This document shows, piece by piece, positions 1 through 8,538 of a stretch of DNA of 64,000 bases (its first letter is position 1; each line of letters begins with the position of its first letter). The DNA lies in contig NZ_CAMLHC010000033.1 in the NCBI RefSeq assembly GCF_946479755.1, positions 1 to 64,000 on the forward strand, in the 5' to 3' direction. The notes under the pieces are model-generated. The model worked only from the letters and a program-made list of their open reading frames with translations, searched no databases and had not been told where the DNA came from. This stretch comes from an uncultured Chitinophaga sp. (GTDB lineage: Bacteria > Bacteroidota > Bacteroidia > Chitinophagales > Chitinophagaceae). The position numbers were made by a program, and so were the translations under genes.

Positions 1-192
1 AAAAGGAGCACGAATAAGCCAGCTCCTTCAGTCGTATAACACCATGCTGTTTGTTGTCTGTAGTGGACTGCTTCCAACAGCACCACTGCCCTACAGATAA
101 GCGTCGTTTTTATCATCGGATCATTTTGTACCGGTTGCATGACAGCAGCCGGGAAGGAAATATTTTTCTTTTTAAAACCAAAATCCAAACTG
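1..192 (+). repeat. Leader copy 1 of the M57 peptidase tandem duplication
   Basis: No gene is visible here. The segment is a diverged copy of the DNA before the second M57 gene (about 4220-4428). Shared pieces include 'taacaccatg' near 36-45 and 4260-4269, and a block of A/T runs just before the ATG (about 152-192 against 4388-4428). The similarity runs up to and through the start codon, so promoter and leader were duplicated with the gene. I see no clear TAnnTTTG box. Confidence 0.6.
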
Positions 193-1023
193 ATGAAAAG
201 ACAAATTGCCGTAATTGCCTGTCTGGCCGCAGGTCTTATGATGGGTTCCTGTAACAGGAATGACAAACAACAACAGGAAGCAAAACCCAACCCTGTTTCT
301 GATGAAGTGCTGGCACAGATAAAAGCGCTGGGCTTTGGTACCAGCGATGTCCGGAAAATGGATGGCGGATACCTCGTGGAAGGGGATATCCTGCTGAGGG
401 CCGACCAGCTGAAACAAAAAGTTAGTACTCCTACCTTGCGTATCGCCAACGATGAGCAATACCGTACAAACAACCTGGTAACGGCATTACCCCGCGTGAT
501 TTCGGTGAAGGTGGTCGACATGGGGGCAGCGTATATTGCAGGCACTGATACGGCTATCGCTCGTTATAACAGGCTGGGACTGCGTATTACCTTCCAGCGT
601 ATCACTAACGGTGACGCCAATATTACCATTAAAGGCTTTAATGAAGGCGTTCGGCCGGATGGTTTTATTACCCTGGGTTCCGCGGGTTTTCCTACTGATG
701 GCGGTAACCCTCATGATACGATTAAAATGAACACAAATGTGGGCGCCTATGGAGCTGATCCCAGCGTACTTTATGTAGGCTCTGTGATCCAGCATGAAAT
801 AGGTCACTGTATCGGTATGCGCCATACAGACTACATGAGGCGTACTTACAGCTGTAAGGGAGACCCTGTTAAAAACGAAGGCGCCGGTGATGTGGGTGCG
901 GTGCACATCACAGGCACCCCCTCCCGTCCGGATGCCGAATCCTGGATGCTGGCCTGCTCTAACGGTGGTAACCGTACGTTTAATGCCAATGATATCATTG
1001 CGCTCAATTTTCTCTACCAATAG
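193..1023 (+). CDS. M57-like HEIGH zinc metallopeptidase lipoprotein, copy 1
   Basis: A 276-residue predicted lipoprotein protease. The signal peptide ends in a lipobox with Cys20 (GSC), so the mature protein should be membrane-anchored. The zinc-binding motif HEIGHCIGMRH lies at residues 201-211 and has the HExxHxxxxxH form of metzincin-like peptidases; the HEIGH core matches Pfam Peptidase_M57 ('dual-action HEIGH metallo-peptidase'). I chose the ATG at 193, not the longer upstream start, because it puts the lipoprotein signal at the N-terminus and lies where similarity to the second copy (4429-5253) is strongest. The two proteins are nearly collinear, with most differences in the spacer and the last third. 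Substrate unknown. A bidirectional terminator follows. Confidence 0.85.
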   Translation: MKRQIAVIACLAAGLMMGSCNRNDKQQQEAKPNPVSDEVLAQIKALGFGTSDVRKMDGGYLVEGDILLRADQLKQKVSTPTLRIANDEQYRTNNLVTALPRVISVKVVDMGAAYIAGTDTAIARYNRLGLRITFQRITNGDANITIKGFNEGVRPDGFITLGSAGFPTDGGNPHDTIKMNTNVGAYGADPSVLYVGSVIQHEIGHCIGMRHTDYMRRTYSCKGDPVKNEGAGDVGAVHITGTPSRPDAESWMLACSNGGNRTFNANDIIALNFLYQ

Positions 1024-1041
1024 CCATTCAGGTGGCTGCAA

Positions 1042-1077
1042 AAAAAGGGACTGATTCAAAAAGATCAGTCCCTTTTT
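1042..1077. terminator. Bidirectional intrinsic terminator
   Basis: A perfect 14-bp stem, AAAAAGGGACTGAT (1042-1055) with ATCAGTCCCTTTTT (1064-1077), has an 8-nt loop and A/T tracts at both ends. It separates two convergent genes and can end transcription on both strands. Confidence 0.85.
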
Positions 1078-1094
1078 AATATCGTTCACGCAGA

Positions 1095-3905
1095 TTACTG
1101 TTTCACAATTTGCTTCGAATAAATGCGCTGGTTGCCAAGGAAAATACTACAGTTATATACGCCCGGCGCCAGCTGGCCTACGCCGATGTATTCCTGTATA
1201 TCATTGATCGTACGTTGAAACACAATCCTGCCGCTCATGTCGGTCAATACCAGCTGCCTGGCCCGGTAGTTTTTATCCAGTATGATCAGCTGACTGATCA
1301 CCGGGTTGGGAAACACCAAAAGATCATGCTGTAACAGGATGTTGGCAGACGATATATCAGAATAGATCACCTTTCCATCCTGCCGCTCCAGCCTTACACG
1401 GTATTGCACAATCCCCTCATACGGACTTTGGTCCATAAAGTTGTAATTGGTGGCGCTGCCGGCCAGCTGTGTGCCCAGTTGCGTCCAGCCGGTTGGGGAG
1501 CGCCGCTCCCAGTTGATGCTTTTAAGCATATAGGTAGACCCCAGCGCCAGCGTCAGCACCACCTGGTTGTCCGTCGTCGGATCTGCCAGGAGCGCTTTTA
1601 CATAACATCCCACGCCCTGCAGCGCATAGTTGCTGGCGTAACTCCGGGGCCCTTCCCAGCCCGCAGGCGCTATGGGGCTGATGGCGTAATACAGGGAGGC
1701 CGTGCTTTGTTTGGGAATGAAGAGGAAAGTATCGGTCAACTGTTTATAGGGTGTCATCACACCCTGTGACAGGGTATAGGCCTGGTACCCTTTCACCCCG
1801 GGCAACTGTTCCCAGAAGATCATCGCGGAGTCTGAGCAGTTGAAGCCTGTGGATAACGTCAGCTGTGGGGCGATAAAACAGGGCGGACTGATAAAAGCCG
1901 TATCCGTTAACGTTAGTTTGAGCCATACCTTGCTGAAGAGGGCCGGCACGTTCCAGTTATAGGGCGCCTGCAGGGGGACCTGTTGTGCAATATTGGTCCA
2001 GGTGGCGCCGCTGTCGGTGCTGTAGGCCAGGTCGCCGTTGCCGCTGTAGGTCGTTTCCCATTGCAGGGGCGTGGGCTGGGAGGCAGCCAGCATACTGCCG
2101 TTCACCGGGTTTTGCCACGCGAAAGAAGGTTCCCTGATAAAATCATATACGATATAAAAAGGCTGGTCGGCCGTGGTTACTTTTTTACCTTTTACCGTGA
2201 TGTGCAGGTTGCCGGCGGCGGGTCGGTCTATGCTGATCTGTTCCGTGTTATTCAGACTGTCAATACCGCGATGGGCGGGTTGTAGCAGCGAATCGACCCG
2301 GGGAAAGGGGTTGAGCACCCAAGGTAGCCAGGTGTTGCCATCGGGGGTGACGGCCTGCATGTCCAGGTCGTTGACCAGCGCTTTGGGTGCGTCGAGGACA
2401 GCGGCGGGGTCGTTCCAGCAGAGCGTCACTTTCACCTGCCGGAGGCCCGCTGGCACCGGGATGTCGAAAGCGGTGGTATTGCCGGGGAGCACGGTCCCTT
2501 TCCGGTAACGGCCGGCGGAGAGGGCTGTCAGTGCGGCTGCGGCATGCAGGCTGCCAAAGCCGTAGGTGTAGGTGGGACCTTTGCCGGCGGGCAATGCCGC
2601 ACTGTTGATGAGCAGCGCACGCACCAGCGCGGAAGATGGCGCCACGCCACGCAGCTGGCGGTGGGCGTCCTGCAGGAGGGCTACTACGCCGCTGGTGAGG
2701 GCTGCCGCGCCGGAGGTACCGTCCTGCCCATAGGCGACGATTTCGGGCTTAATACGGCCGTCATAGGCCGGTCCTCTCGATGCCAGCGTGGCCACCTGGA
2801 AATTGGCTTCGGTGCCGCCTATCACCAGCACATTTTTTGCCTGTTTGAAATTGCCGGTCAGGTTGGCGTAGGTGCCTACGCCCTGGTACCGGCCGGCGGT
2901 GGGGATGGCGGCGCCGCTGTTGCCGGCGGAAAACACGTGCGTCAGCGTATCGGCCTGCCAGACCTGCTGGTCGTAGGCAACTGCTTCGGCGTCGTAGTTA
3001 TATTCAATACGGATACCGTAAGAGTGGTTTTGCAGCGTGATGCCATAACCGCGGTAGTAAGTGTCGGGATCGGGAAAAAGTACGGCATAACTGCTGGAGC
3101 TAAGTTTGACGCCAGGCGCCACGCCCAGGCCGTTCGCGCCACTGTTGCCGGCGCCGGCCAGCAGCGTGGCCATAATGGTGGCATGTGCGGTGTTGGTGGT
3201 AGCCTGAAGGGCAGACGGCAGAAATCTTCCCGCAAGATCGATATCGGTAGTGTCAAATAATTCTTCCTTAACGGAAACGGTTATACTTTTTCCACGGATG
3301 GCCGGAAACTGTTGCTGCGCCACGTTGATACGGTTCACATACGGATTGATGGTGTTGATGATCACCTCCGGCGAAGCATGCCGCACGATATTGGCGCCCG
3401 TCACATTACCCAGCGCGATCAGCGCGGGCCAGTCCCGCTGCTGCAGCTTTATAACCGCGGCATGGTAACGGTCAATACTATACAACGTCCGTGCATGAGG
3501 GGGAATAAAATGTTCGCCGCTGTAAGACACTTGTACTTCCGCACTGTCGCCGGGCTGCAGCGATTCCAGTTGTTCCAGTAAAACATCGGCTGCTTTGTAG
3601 TTCGGACTGGCGGTATAACTGTACTGTATTTTCTTTCGCCCGATGCTGTCCGCCGGTAGCTGCCGCAGGATGTAATGACGGCCGGTCAGGGCTTTGACAA
3701 CACCGCAGCGCGCCAGGGTGCTTTCATCCGGAGGGGTGATGAATTTCACGAACAACGGCGCTTTAGTTGGGAATGCTGTCAAAGTATCTGCAGCATATCT
3801 TTTGATCATCACCGCTTCCTGCATGCGCTGCTGCGCCATGGCGGAAGGGGATAGGGATAACAGCAATAGGACTGCTGGTAGTGCTTTGACGGTTTTATTT
3901 TTCAT
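1095..3905 (-). CDS. S8 subtilisin-like serine protease with T9SS type A sorting domain
   Basis: A 936-residue secreted protease. A cleavable signal peptide (about 1-24, ending AMA-QQ) is followed by an inhibitor-like N-terminal region. The S8 catalytic domain (about 200-470) shows an Asp region (FDTTDID), a His region (HATIMATLLAG) and the Ser motif GTSGAAALTSG. Beta-sandwich domains follow. The last ~75 residues are a T9SS C-terminal domain: LLVFPNPV, then DMSGRIV, then a GQLAPGVYN-like strand and a short basic end. This implies export through Sec and then type IX secretion to the surface or medium. The start follows from the signal peptide. It lies between the two M57 copies on the opposite strand, so this could be a small secreted-protease cluster. 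Confidence 0.9.
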   Translation of the reverse strand: MKNKTVKALPAVLLLLSLSPSAMAQQRMQEAVMIKRYAADTLTAFPTKAPLFVKFITPPDESTLARCGVVKALTGRHYILRQLPADSIGRKKIQYSYTASPNYKAADVLLEQLESLQPGDSAEVQVSYSGEHFIPPHARTLYSIDRYHAAVIKLQQRDWPALIALGNVTGANIVRHASPEVIINTINPYVNRINVAQQQFPAIRGKSITVSVKEELFDTTDIDLAGRFLPSALQATTNTAHATIMATLLAGAGNSGANGLGVAPGVKLSSSSYAVLFPDPDTYYRGYGITLQNHSYGIRIEYNYDAEAVAYDQQVWQADTLTHVFSAGNSGAAIPTAGRYQGVGTYANLTGNFKQAKNVLVIGGTEANFQVATLASRGPAYDGRIKPEIVAYGQDGTSGAAALTSGVVALLQDAHRQLRGVAPSSALVRALLINSAALPAGKGPTYTYGFGSLHAAAALTALSAGRYRKGTVLPGNTTAFDIPVPAGLRQVKVTLCWNDPAAVLDAPKALVNDLDMQAVTPDGNTWLPWVLNPFPRVDSLLQPAHRGIDSLNNTEQISIDRPAAGNLHITVKGKKVTTADQPFYIVYDFIREPSFAWQNPVNGSMLAASQPTPLQWETTYSGNGDLAYSTDSGATWTNIAQQVPLQAPYNWNVPALFSKVWLKLTLTDTAFISPPCFIAPQLTLSTGFNCSDSAMIFWEQLPGVKGYQAYTLSQGVMTPYKQLTDTFLFIPKQSTASLYYAISPIAPAGWEGPRSYASNYALQGVGCYVKALLADPTTDNQVVLTLALGSTYMLKSINWERRSPTGWTQLGTQLAGSATNYNFMDQSPYEGIVQYRVRLERQDGKVIYSDISSANILLQHDLLVFPNPVISQLIILDKNYRARQLVLTDMSGRIVFQRTINDIQEYIGVGQLAPGVYNCSIFLGNQRIYSKQIVKQ

Positions 3906-4428
3906 GCTAACGGGCGATAGATCCTGGTGTTGGACGATGTTACTTAAAACTACTGCAATAAATTGTTCAACACAATTTTTTATGAAGACGCCTAAAATAT
4001 TTTTTTTAAGTTAAACGAAAGTTGTAATATTGAGAACACGATAACTTTTATTGAAAACGAGCAACGAAATCTAATAAACCGTACATGTTAACCGATAACC
4101 AAAGGTTAACTGAAGAGCAAGTCTGAGTCGCCGGAAACACCGGTATTACTAAATCATAGCCAATCATTGAAAATGCATGCCGATGTCAAAAAACAGACGT
4201 CAACGCTGTGGTATGTCTGCTAAAGAAGAGCACTGAAAGCCCGCTTTTTTTCGGATGTGTAACACCATGCAATTGTTGTTTGTCGGTAGCACTGCCCACT
4301 TCCGCCGGTAGCATTGCCCCTGCAGATCAGCATTGTTGTTTTTTGTAGTGAAATCAATGATACACCGACTGAGTCACATCAGCCGGAAGGGAAATATTTT
4401 TTCATTTTTAAAACCAAAATCCGAACTG
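3906..4428. other. Intergenic region: divergent control region and leader copy 2
   Basis: No gene seen. The left part is A/T-rich and should carry the subtilase promoter. A 7-bp inverted repeat, GTTAACC (4087-4093) and GGTTAAC (4104-4110), could be an operator. From about 4162 rightwards the DNA repeats elsewhere: AATCATTG and GTATGTCTGCTAA (4211-4223) recur downstream of the next gene (5265-5324), and the last ~200 bases match the leader of the first M57 gene. Confidence 0.5.
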
Positions 4429-5253
4429 ATGAAAAAACAAATCGCCGTAATTGCCTGTCTGGCGGCAGGTTTTATGATTTCTTCCTGTAACAAAAACGAC
4501 AAACAACAACAGGATGCACAACCCAATCCTGTTTCCGATGAAGTGCTGGCGCAAATTAAAGCCAACGGCTTTAGCACTGATAACGTAAGAAAAACAGAAG
4601 ACGGATACCTCGTGGAAGGCGATATCCTGTTGACGGCAGAGCAGTTGAAAGAAAAAGTTGGCACTCCTACCGTTCGTGTTGCTAATGCAGAACAGTATCG
4701 TACCAATAACCTGGTGACTGCATTGCCCCGCGTTATTAAAATCAAAGTGTCCAACCTGGGGACAGCGTTTATCGCAGGTACAGATACGGCTATCGCCCGT
4801 TACAACAGGCTGGGACTGCGTATTACCTTCCAGCGTATCACCAGCGGAACCGCTAATATTACCATTAAAGGTTTTAACCAGGGACCCAGCGGTGGTTATA
4901 TCACCCTCGGCTCTTCCGGCTTCCCTACCAGCACCGGTAATCCATATGCTACTATTAAAATGAACACCAATCAGTATGCGTATGGTTCCAACCCCAATGT
5001 TCTTTATGTAGGATCTGTGATCCAGCACGAAATCGGTCACTGTATCGGCATGCGCCACACAGACTATATGGACCGTTCCTATAGCTGCGGCGGTTCTGCT
5101 ATCAATGAAGGTGACGGCGGCGTTGGCGTGGTAAACATCCCCGGCACCCCTACCGGCCCCGATGCTAACTCCTGGATGCTGGCCTGCTCCAATGGCGGTA
5201 ACCGTACATTTAACGCCAATGACATCATTGCTTTAAATTATCTGTACCACTAA
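4429..5253 (+). CDS. M57-like HEIGH zinc metallopeptidase lipoprotein, copy 2
   Basis: A 274-residue paralogue of the gene at 193-1023. It has the same lipoprotein signal with Cys20 (SSC), a QQQ-rich linker, and zinc motif HEIGHCIGMRH at residues 200-210. The ATG at 4429 sits at the same place relative to the repeated leader as in copy 1; the longer frame back to 4333 is probably leader. Both catalytic motifs are intact, so both copies may be active. The sequences differ mainly around residues 150-190 and near the C-terminal Cys-containing loop, as expected if substrate preference has diverged. A third copy of the leader, with no gene, follows directly. Confidence 0.85.
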   Translation: MKKQIAVIACLAAGFMISSCNKNDKQQQDAQPNPVSDEVLAQIKANGFSTDNVRKTEDGYLVEGDILLTAEQLKEKVGTPTVRVANAEQYRTNNLVTALPRVIKIKVSNLGTAFIAGTDTAIARYNRLGLRITFQRITSGTANITIKGFNQGPSGGYITLGSSGFPTSTGNPYATIKMNTNQYAYGSNPNVLYVGSVIQHEIGHCIGMRHTDYMDRSYSCGGSAINEGDGGVGVVNIPGTPTGPDANSWMLACSNGGNRTFNANDIIALNYLYH

Positions 5254-5261
5254 TCAGGAAG

Positions 5262-5345
5262 ACAAATCATTGAAATCAGCGCAGGTGTCTGAAAATGGCA
5301 GCTGCGCTGTTGTATGTCTGCTAAGAGCACCGGAGGTCCCTGCTT
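5262..5345 (+). repeat. Orphan third copy of the M57 leader
   Basis: Just after the stop of the second M57 gene, AATCATTG (5265) and GTATGTCTGCTAA (5312-5324) reappear in the same order and nearly the same spacing as upstream of that gene (4162 and 4211). The similarity fades before the convergent kinase gene. It looks like the start of a third tandem unit of about 1.1 kb whose gene is gone. Confidence 0.6.
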
Positions 5346-5357
5346 TTGGCTGGATCC

Positions 5358-6134
5358 CTAGATGTCCAGCGAGAGCTTCACCACCTGTAACCCGTTGTCT
5401 TCCCGTATCTGCAGCTGATGCCGGTGCGGATACAACTGCTGCAGCCGCTCCCGGGCATGACGGATATCCGCTATTGCCTCCCTTTCATCCATTGTTGCCG
5501 GAAAGTGCCGGTTGCTGCAATAAAAGCGGATGCAGCTGTCGGTAGCCTGTAAATGCACCACGATTTCGGAGGGCTCCTGTGTGCTCACACCATGCTGGAA
5601 AGCATTTTCAAGGAACGGTAATAACAGCATAGGCGCAATACATTTGATGCCCGGGTTGCCGCTAACGGAAAACCTCACCCTGGTACGGGAGGTAAGCCGC
5701 AACTGCTGAAGGTCGATATAATCATGGATACATTCTATCTCCCGCTGCAACAACACAAAATCATGACCGGTGTCAGTAGTCGCGTACCGCATCATGTTGG
5801 ATAATTTCAGGATGCTGGCTGCCGTATGTTCATGCTGCGATATCGCCAGCGAATAGATGTTGTTCAGCGTATTAAAAAGAAAATGCGGCTGCAGCTGCGC
5901 TTTCAAAAAAGACAGCTCTGCCGCCGCTTTGAGCGCCTTACTGTGCAGGGCCTGCTCGGATAAGCGCCACCGGTGGCCGGTGACTTCAATGGCCACGCTA
6001 ACGACCACCGACAAAACCACCGCCAGCACATGATTGTACCAGTACTGCCCCCGAATGAAAAGCAACGGAAGGCTCATACATACCGCCCAACCGGTGATAT
6101 GCAGCATTAAGACCATTAACTTTGACCGGAACAT
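5358..6134 (-). CDS. LytS-like sensor histidine kinase with degenerate G-box
   Basis: A small membrane histidine kinase of the LytS/YehU class (His_kinase PF06580). It has two hydrophobic segments near the N-terminus; the family usually has four or more. A phosphoacceptor motif LQPHFLFNTLNN and an N-box LLPFLENAFQHG are present. The glycine-rich ATP-lid motif, usually GIGLxNvxeRL, reads IADIRHARERL, so both glycines and the Asn are missing. ATP binding may be weak or lost. No LytTR response regulator lies next to it. I chose the ATG at 6134 because the typical 'MxRxKLxxxxLHxxGW' start follows it; 6173 would add 13 residues. The 3' end abuts the orphan M57 leader. Confidence 0.75.
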   Translation of the reverse strand: MFRSKLMVLMLHITGWAVCMSLPLLFIRGQYWYNHVLAVVLSVVVSVAIEVTGHRWRLSEQALHSKALKAAAELSFLKAQLQPHFLFNTLNNIYSLAISQHEHTAASILKLSNMMRYATTDTGHDFVLLQREIECIHDYIDLQQLRLTSRTRVRFSVSGNPGIKCIAPMLLLPFLENAFQHGVSTQEPSEIVVHLQATDSCIRFYCSNRHFPATMDEREAIADIRHARERLQQLYPHRHQLQIREDNGLQVVKLSLDI

Positions 6135-6305
6135 GCTCAACAGATATTCGGAATTACCTCCAATATGCGCCAATTCCCCTGTTTATCGCAACACATCTCT
6201 GTCAATACGGCCTTTATGTCGATGAATCCGCAGAAACACAGGTTTATCCTTCCATGCCTCCCCGAATTGTAGTAAATTGCCGGTTCTATAAAAAGAATAT
6301 CAGAT

Positions 6306-8471
6306 ATGTTGCAACGAATCGTGAAGCCGCTGATGCTGGCAGCACTCCTGCTGCTTTCTCAGCTGACTTATGCCACGGAAGGGATGTGGTTACCTCAACT
6401 GCTTTCCGGCCTCAATGAGAAAGAGATGAAAGGAATGGGGATGAAAATCAGTGCGTCGGATATCTACAATATCAACAAAGGCAGCCTGAAAGACGCTATT
6501 GTCAGCTTCGGCGGCTTTTGTACGGCAGAAGTAATCTCTTCGCAGGGCCTTATCCTGACTAACCACCACTGCGGTTATGAGTCTATCCAGAAACATTCTT
6601 CCCTGCAGAACAACTTTCTGCAAAACGGTTTCTGGGCCAAAACAGCAGCAGAAGAACTGCGCAACCCCGGCCTGTTTGTCACCTTCATCGTTCGTATCGA
6701 CGATGTGACCAAAGCCGCCTTACAGGATGTAAAACCCGGTATGAACGAACGCGAGCGCCAGTCAGCGATTGATAAACGCCTGCATGAAATCCGCCAGAAC
6801 GCCCGCAAGGAATCCTGGCAGGAAACCATGATCAAACCTTTTTATGAAGGCAACCAGTACTTCCTGTTTGTCACAGAAACCTTTAACGACGTACGCCTCG
6901 TCGGCGCACCGCCGTCTTCCATCGGCAAATTCGGCTCCGATACAGACAACTGGGTATGGCCCCGCCATACCGGCGACTTCTCCATGTTCCGCATCTATGC
7001 GGGCAAAGACGGCCGCCCTGCGCCTTATTCGCAGGATAACGTGCCGTTGTCTCCCAAATACTTCCTGCCCGTTTCCCTGAAAGGCGTAAAACAAAACGAT
7101 TTTACCATGGTACTCGGGTTCCCCGGCCGTACCACTGAATACCTGCCCTCTGAAGCCGTAAAACTGACGGTAGACGCGCTGGACCCTGCTAAAGTAGGCA
7201 TGCGCGACGCTGCACTTGAAGTGCTCGACGGCTACATGCGTAAAGACGAGCAGATCAAAATACAGTATGCAGCGAAATACGCCAACACGGCCAACGCCTG
7301 GAAGAAATGGAAAGGCGAAATGCTGGGCGTTAAACAAACACGCGGTATTGAGAAAAAAGAACAGTATGAAGCCAGCTACCGCGAGCTGCTGAACGAAAGC
7401 CCTGAACTGAAAGTGAAGTACAGCGGCGTTCTGGACTCCCTGAATGAAATGTACCGCCGCATCCGTCCCTATGCACAGACCCGCGATTACTATAGCGAAC
7501 TGGTGCGGAACGTGGAACTGTTTACCGCCGGCGACCGCCTGATCAGTTTCCTCGGCGATGTGCGCGATAAAGGAGAAGGACAGTACGAAACGCTGCGTCA
7601 GCAGTTCCTGGAGTCCATGCAGCCTTTCTATAAAAACTACAACGCACAGGTAGATCACGACGTGAGCGTGAGACTGCTCGACATATACGCCAAAGGCGTA
7701 CCGAAACAATATGCCGGCATGGAATACGCACAGATCTGCGCCGAAAGCAACAATGACAGCCGTACGCTGGCCGACAGAATCTATGGCGTGTCTGCCCTTA
7801 CCTCCCTGGAAAAACTTAAAGCCTTTGTACAGCAGCCGTACAACGCAGTAGTGGCTCAGATGTGGAAAGACCCGGGCACCCGCCTGATCATGGCGATGCG
7901 CAAAGGCTTTGTGGACAATGTCAGCAAACCGGTAAACGACCTGCAGAGCAGCATCAATAACCTGCAGCGCACCTACATGCAGGCGCAGATGGATGTGATG
8001 GGAGGAAAAAAACGTTTCTACCCGGATGCCAACAGCACGCTGCGCGTTACCTACGGTAAAGTAGATGGCTACAATCCGCGCGACGCCATTCATTATGATT
8101 TCTATACTTACCTCGACGGTGTCATGGAGAAATACGTGCCCGGCGATTACGAGTTCGATGTGCCTGCCAAACTGATTGAACTGTATAAAAATAAAGACTA
8201 TGGACGCTACGGTGTAAACGGGAAGATGCCGGTATGTTTTATCGCCAGCAACCATACGACCGGTGGCAACTCCGGTAGCCCTGCGCTGGACGCCAACGGT
8301 CACCTGATCGGTCTTAACTTCGACCGCACCTGGGAAGGCACCATGAGCGACATCAACTACGACCCGTCTATCTGCCGCAACATCATGGTGGATATCCGTT
8401 ACGTCCTGTTTATTGTCGATAAATACGCTGGTTGCACCCGCCTGATAGATGAAATGAAACTGGTGAAATAA
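6306..8471 (+). CDS. dpp11: S46 family dipeptidyl-peptidase, DPP11 type (Asp/Glu-specific)
   Basis: A 721-residue periplasmic exopeptidase that removes dipeptides from peptide N-termini. A signal peptide (1-23, ATEG) is followed by a chymotrypsin-fold S46 protein. Catalytic His is in TNHHCGY (87-88), a likely Asp in HTGDFSMFRIYAG, and catalytic Ser656 in GGNSGSP. Arg674 in LNFDRTWEG lies 18 residues after the Ser; in Porphyromonas DPP11 the equivalent Arg673 (Ser655) sets preference for Asp/Glu at P1, while DPP7 has Gly there. Length is typical. This fits a cell that feeds on proteins. A strong terminator follows. Confidence 0.9.
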   Translation: MLQRIVKPLMLAALLLLSQLTYATEGMWLPQLLSGLNEKEMKGMGMKISASDIYNINKGSLKDAIVSFGGFCTAEVISSQGLILTNHHCGYESIQKHSSLQNNFLQNGFWAKTAAEELRNPGLFVTFIVRIDDVTKAALQDVKPGMNERERQSAIDKRLHEIRQNARKESWQETMIKPFYEGNQYFLFVTETFNDVRLVGAPPSSIGKFGSDTDNWVWPRHTGDFSMFRIYAGKDGRPAPYSQDNVPLSPKYFLPVSLKGVKQNDFTMVLGFPGRTTEYLPSEAVKLTVDALDPAKVGMRDAALEVLDGYMRKDEQIKIQYAAKYANTANAWKKWKGEMLGVKQTRGIEKKEQYEASYRELLNESPELKVKYSGVLDSLNEMYRRIRPYAQTRDYYSELVRNVELFTAGDRLISFLGDVRDKGEGQYETLRQQFLESMQPFYKNYNAQVDHDVSVRLLDIYAKGVPKQYAGMEYAQICAESNNDSRTLADRIYGVSALTSLEKLKAFVQQPYNAVVAQMWKDPGTRLIMAMRKGFVDNVSKPVNDLQSSINNLQRTYMQAQMDVMGGKKRFYPDANSTLRVTYGKVDGYNPRDAIHYDFYTYLDGVMEKYVPGDYEFDVPAKLIELYKNKDYGRYGVNGKMPVCFIASNHTTGGNSGSPALDANGHLIGLNFDRTWEGTMSDINYDPSICRNIMVDIRYVLFIVDKYAGCTRLIDEMKLVK

Positions 8472-8485
8472 CGTACGCCTGACAT

Positions 8486-8526
8486 AAAAAAATCCCGCAT
8501 TGTATATCACAATGCGGGATTTTTTT
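8486..8526. terminator. Bidirectional intrinsic terminator
   Basis: An 18-bp perfect stem (8486-8503 with 8509-8526; core TCCCGCATTGT / ACAATGCGGGA) has a 5-nt loop and is flanked by A and T runs. It sits between the convergent S46 peptidase and methyltransferase genes. Confidence 0.85.
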
Positions 8527-8538
8527 TATCCGTAAGGA

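Noticed and set aside
5262..5545. Small open frame after the second M57 gene (5270-5545)
   Set aside because: It covers the orphan leader and the end of the kinase gene on the other strand; not protein-like.
6762..8510. Long open frame opposite the S46 peptidase (582 codons)
   Set aside because: Shadow of a clear enzyme gene; it would also run through the terminator at 8486-8526.
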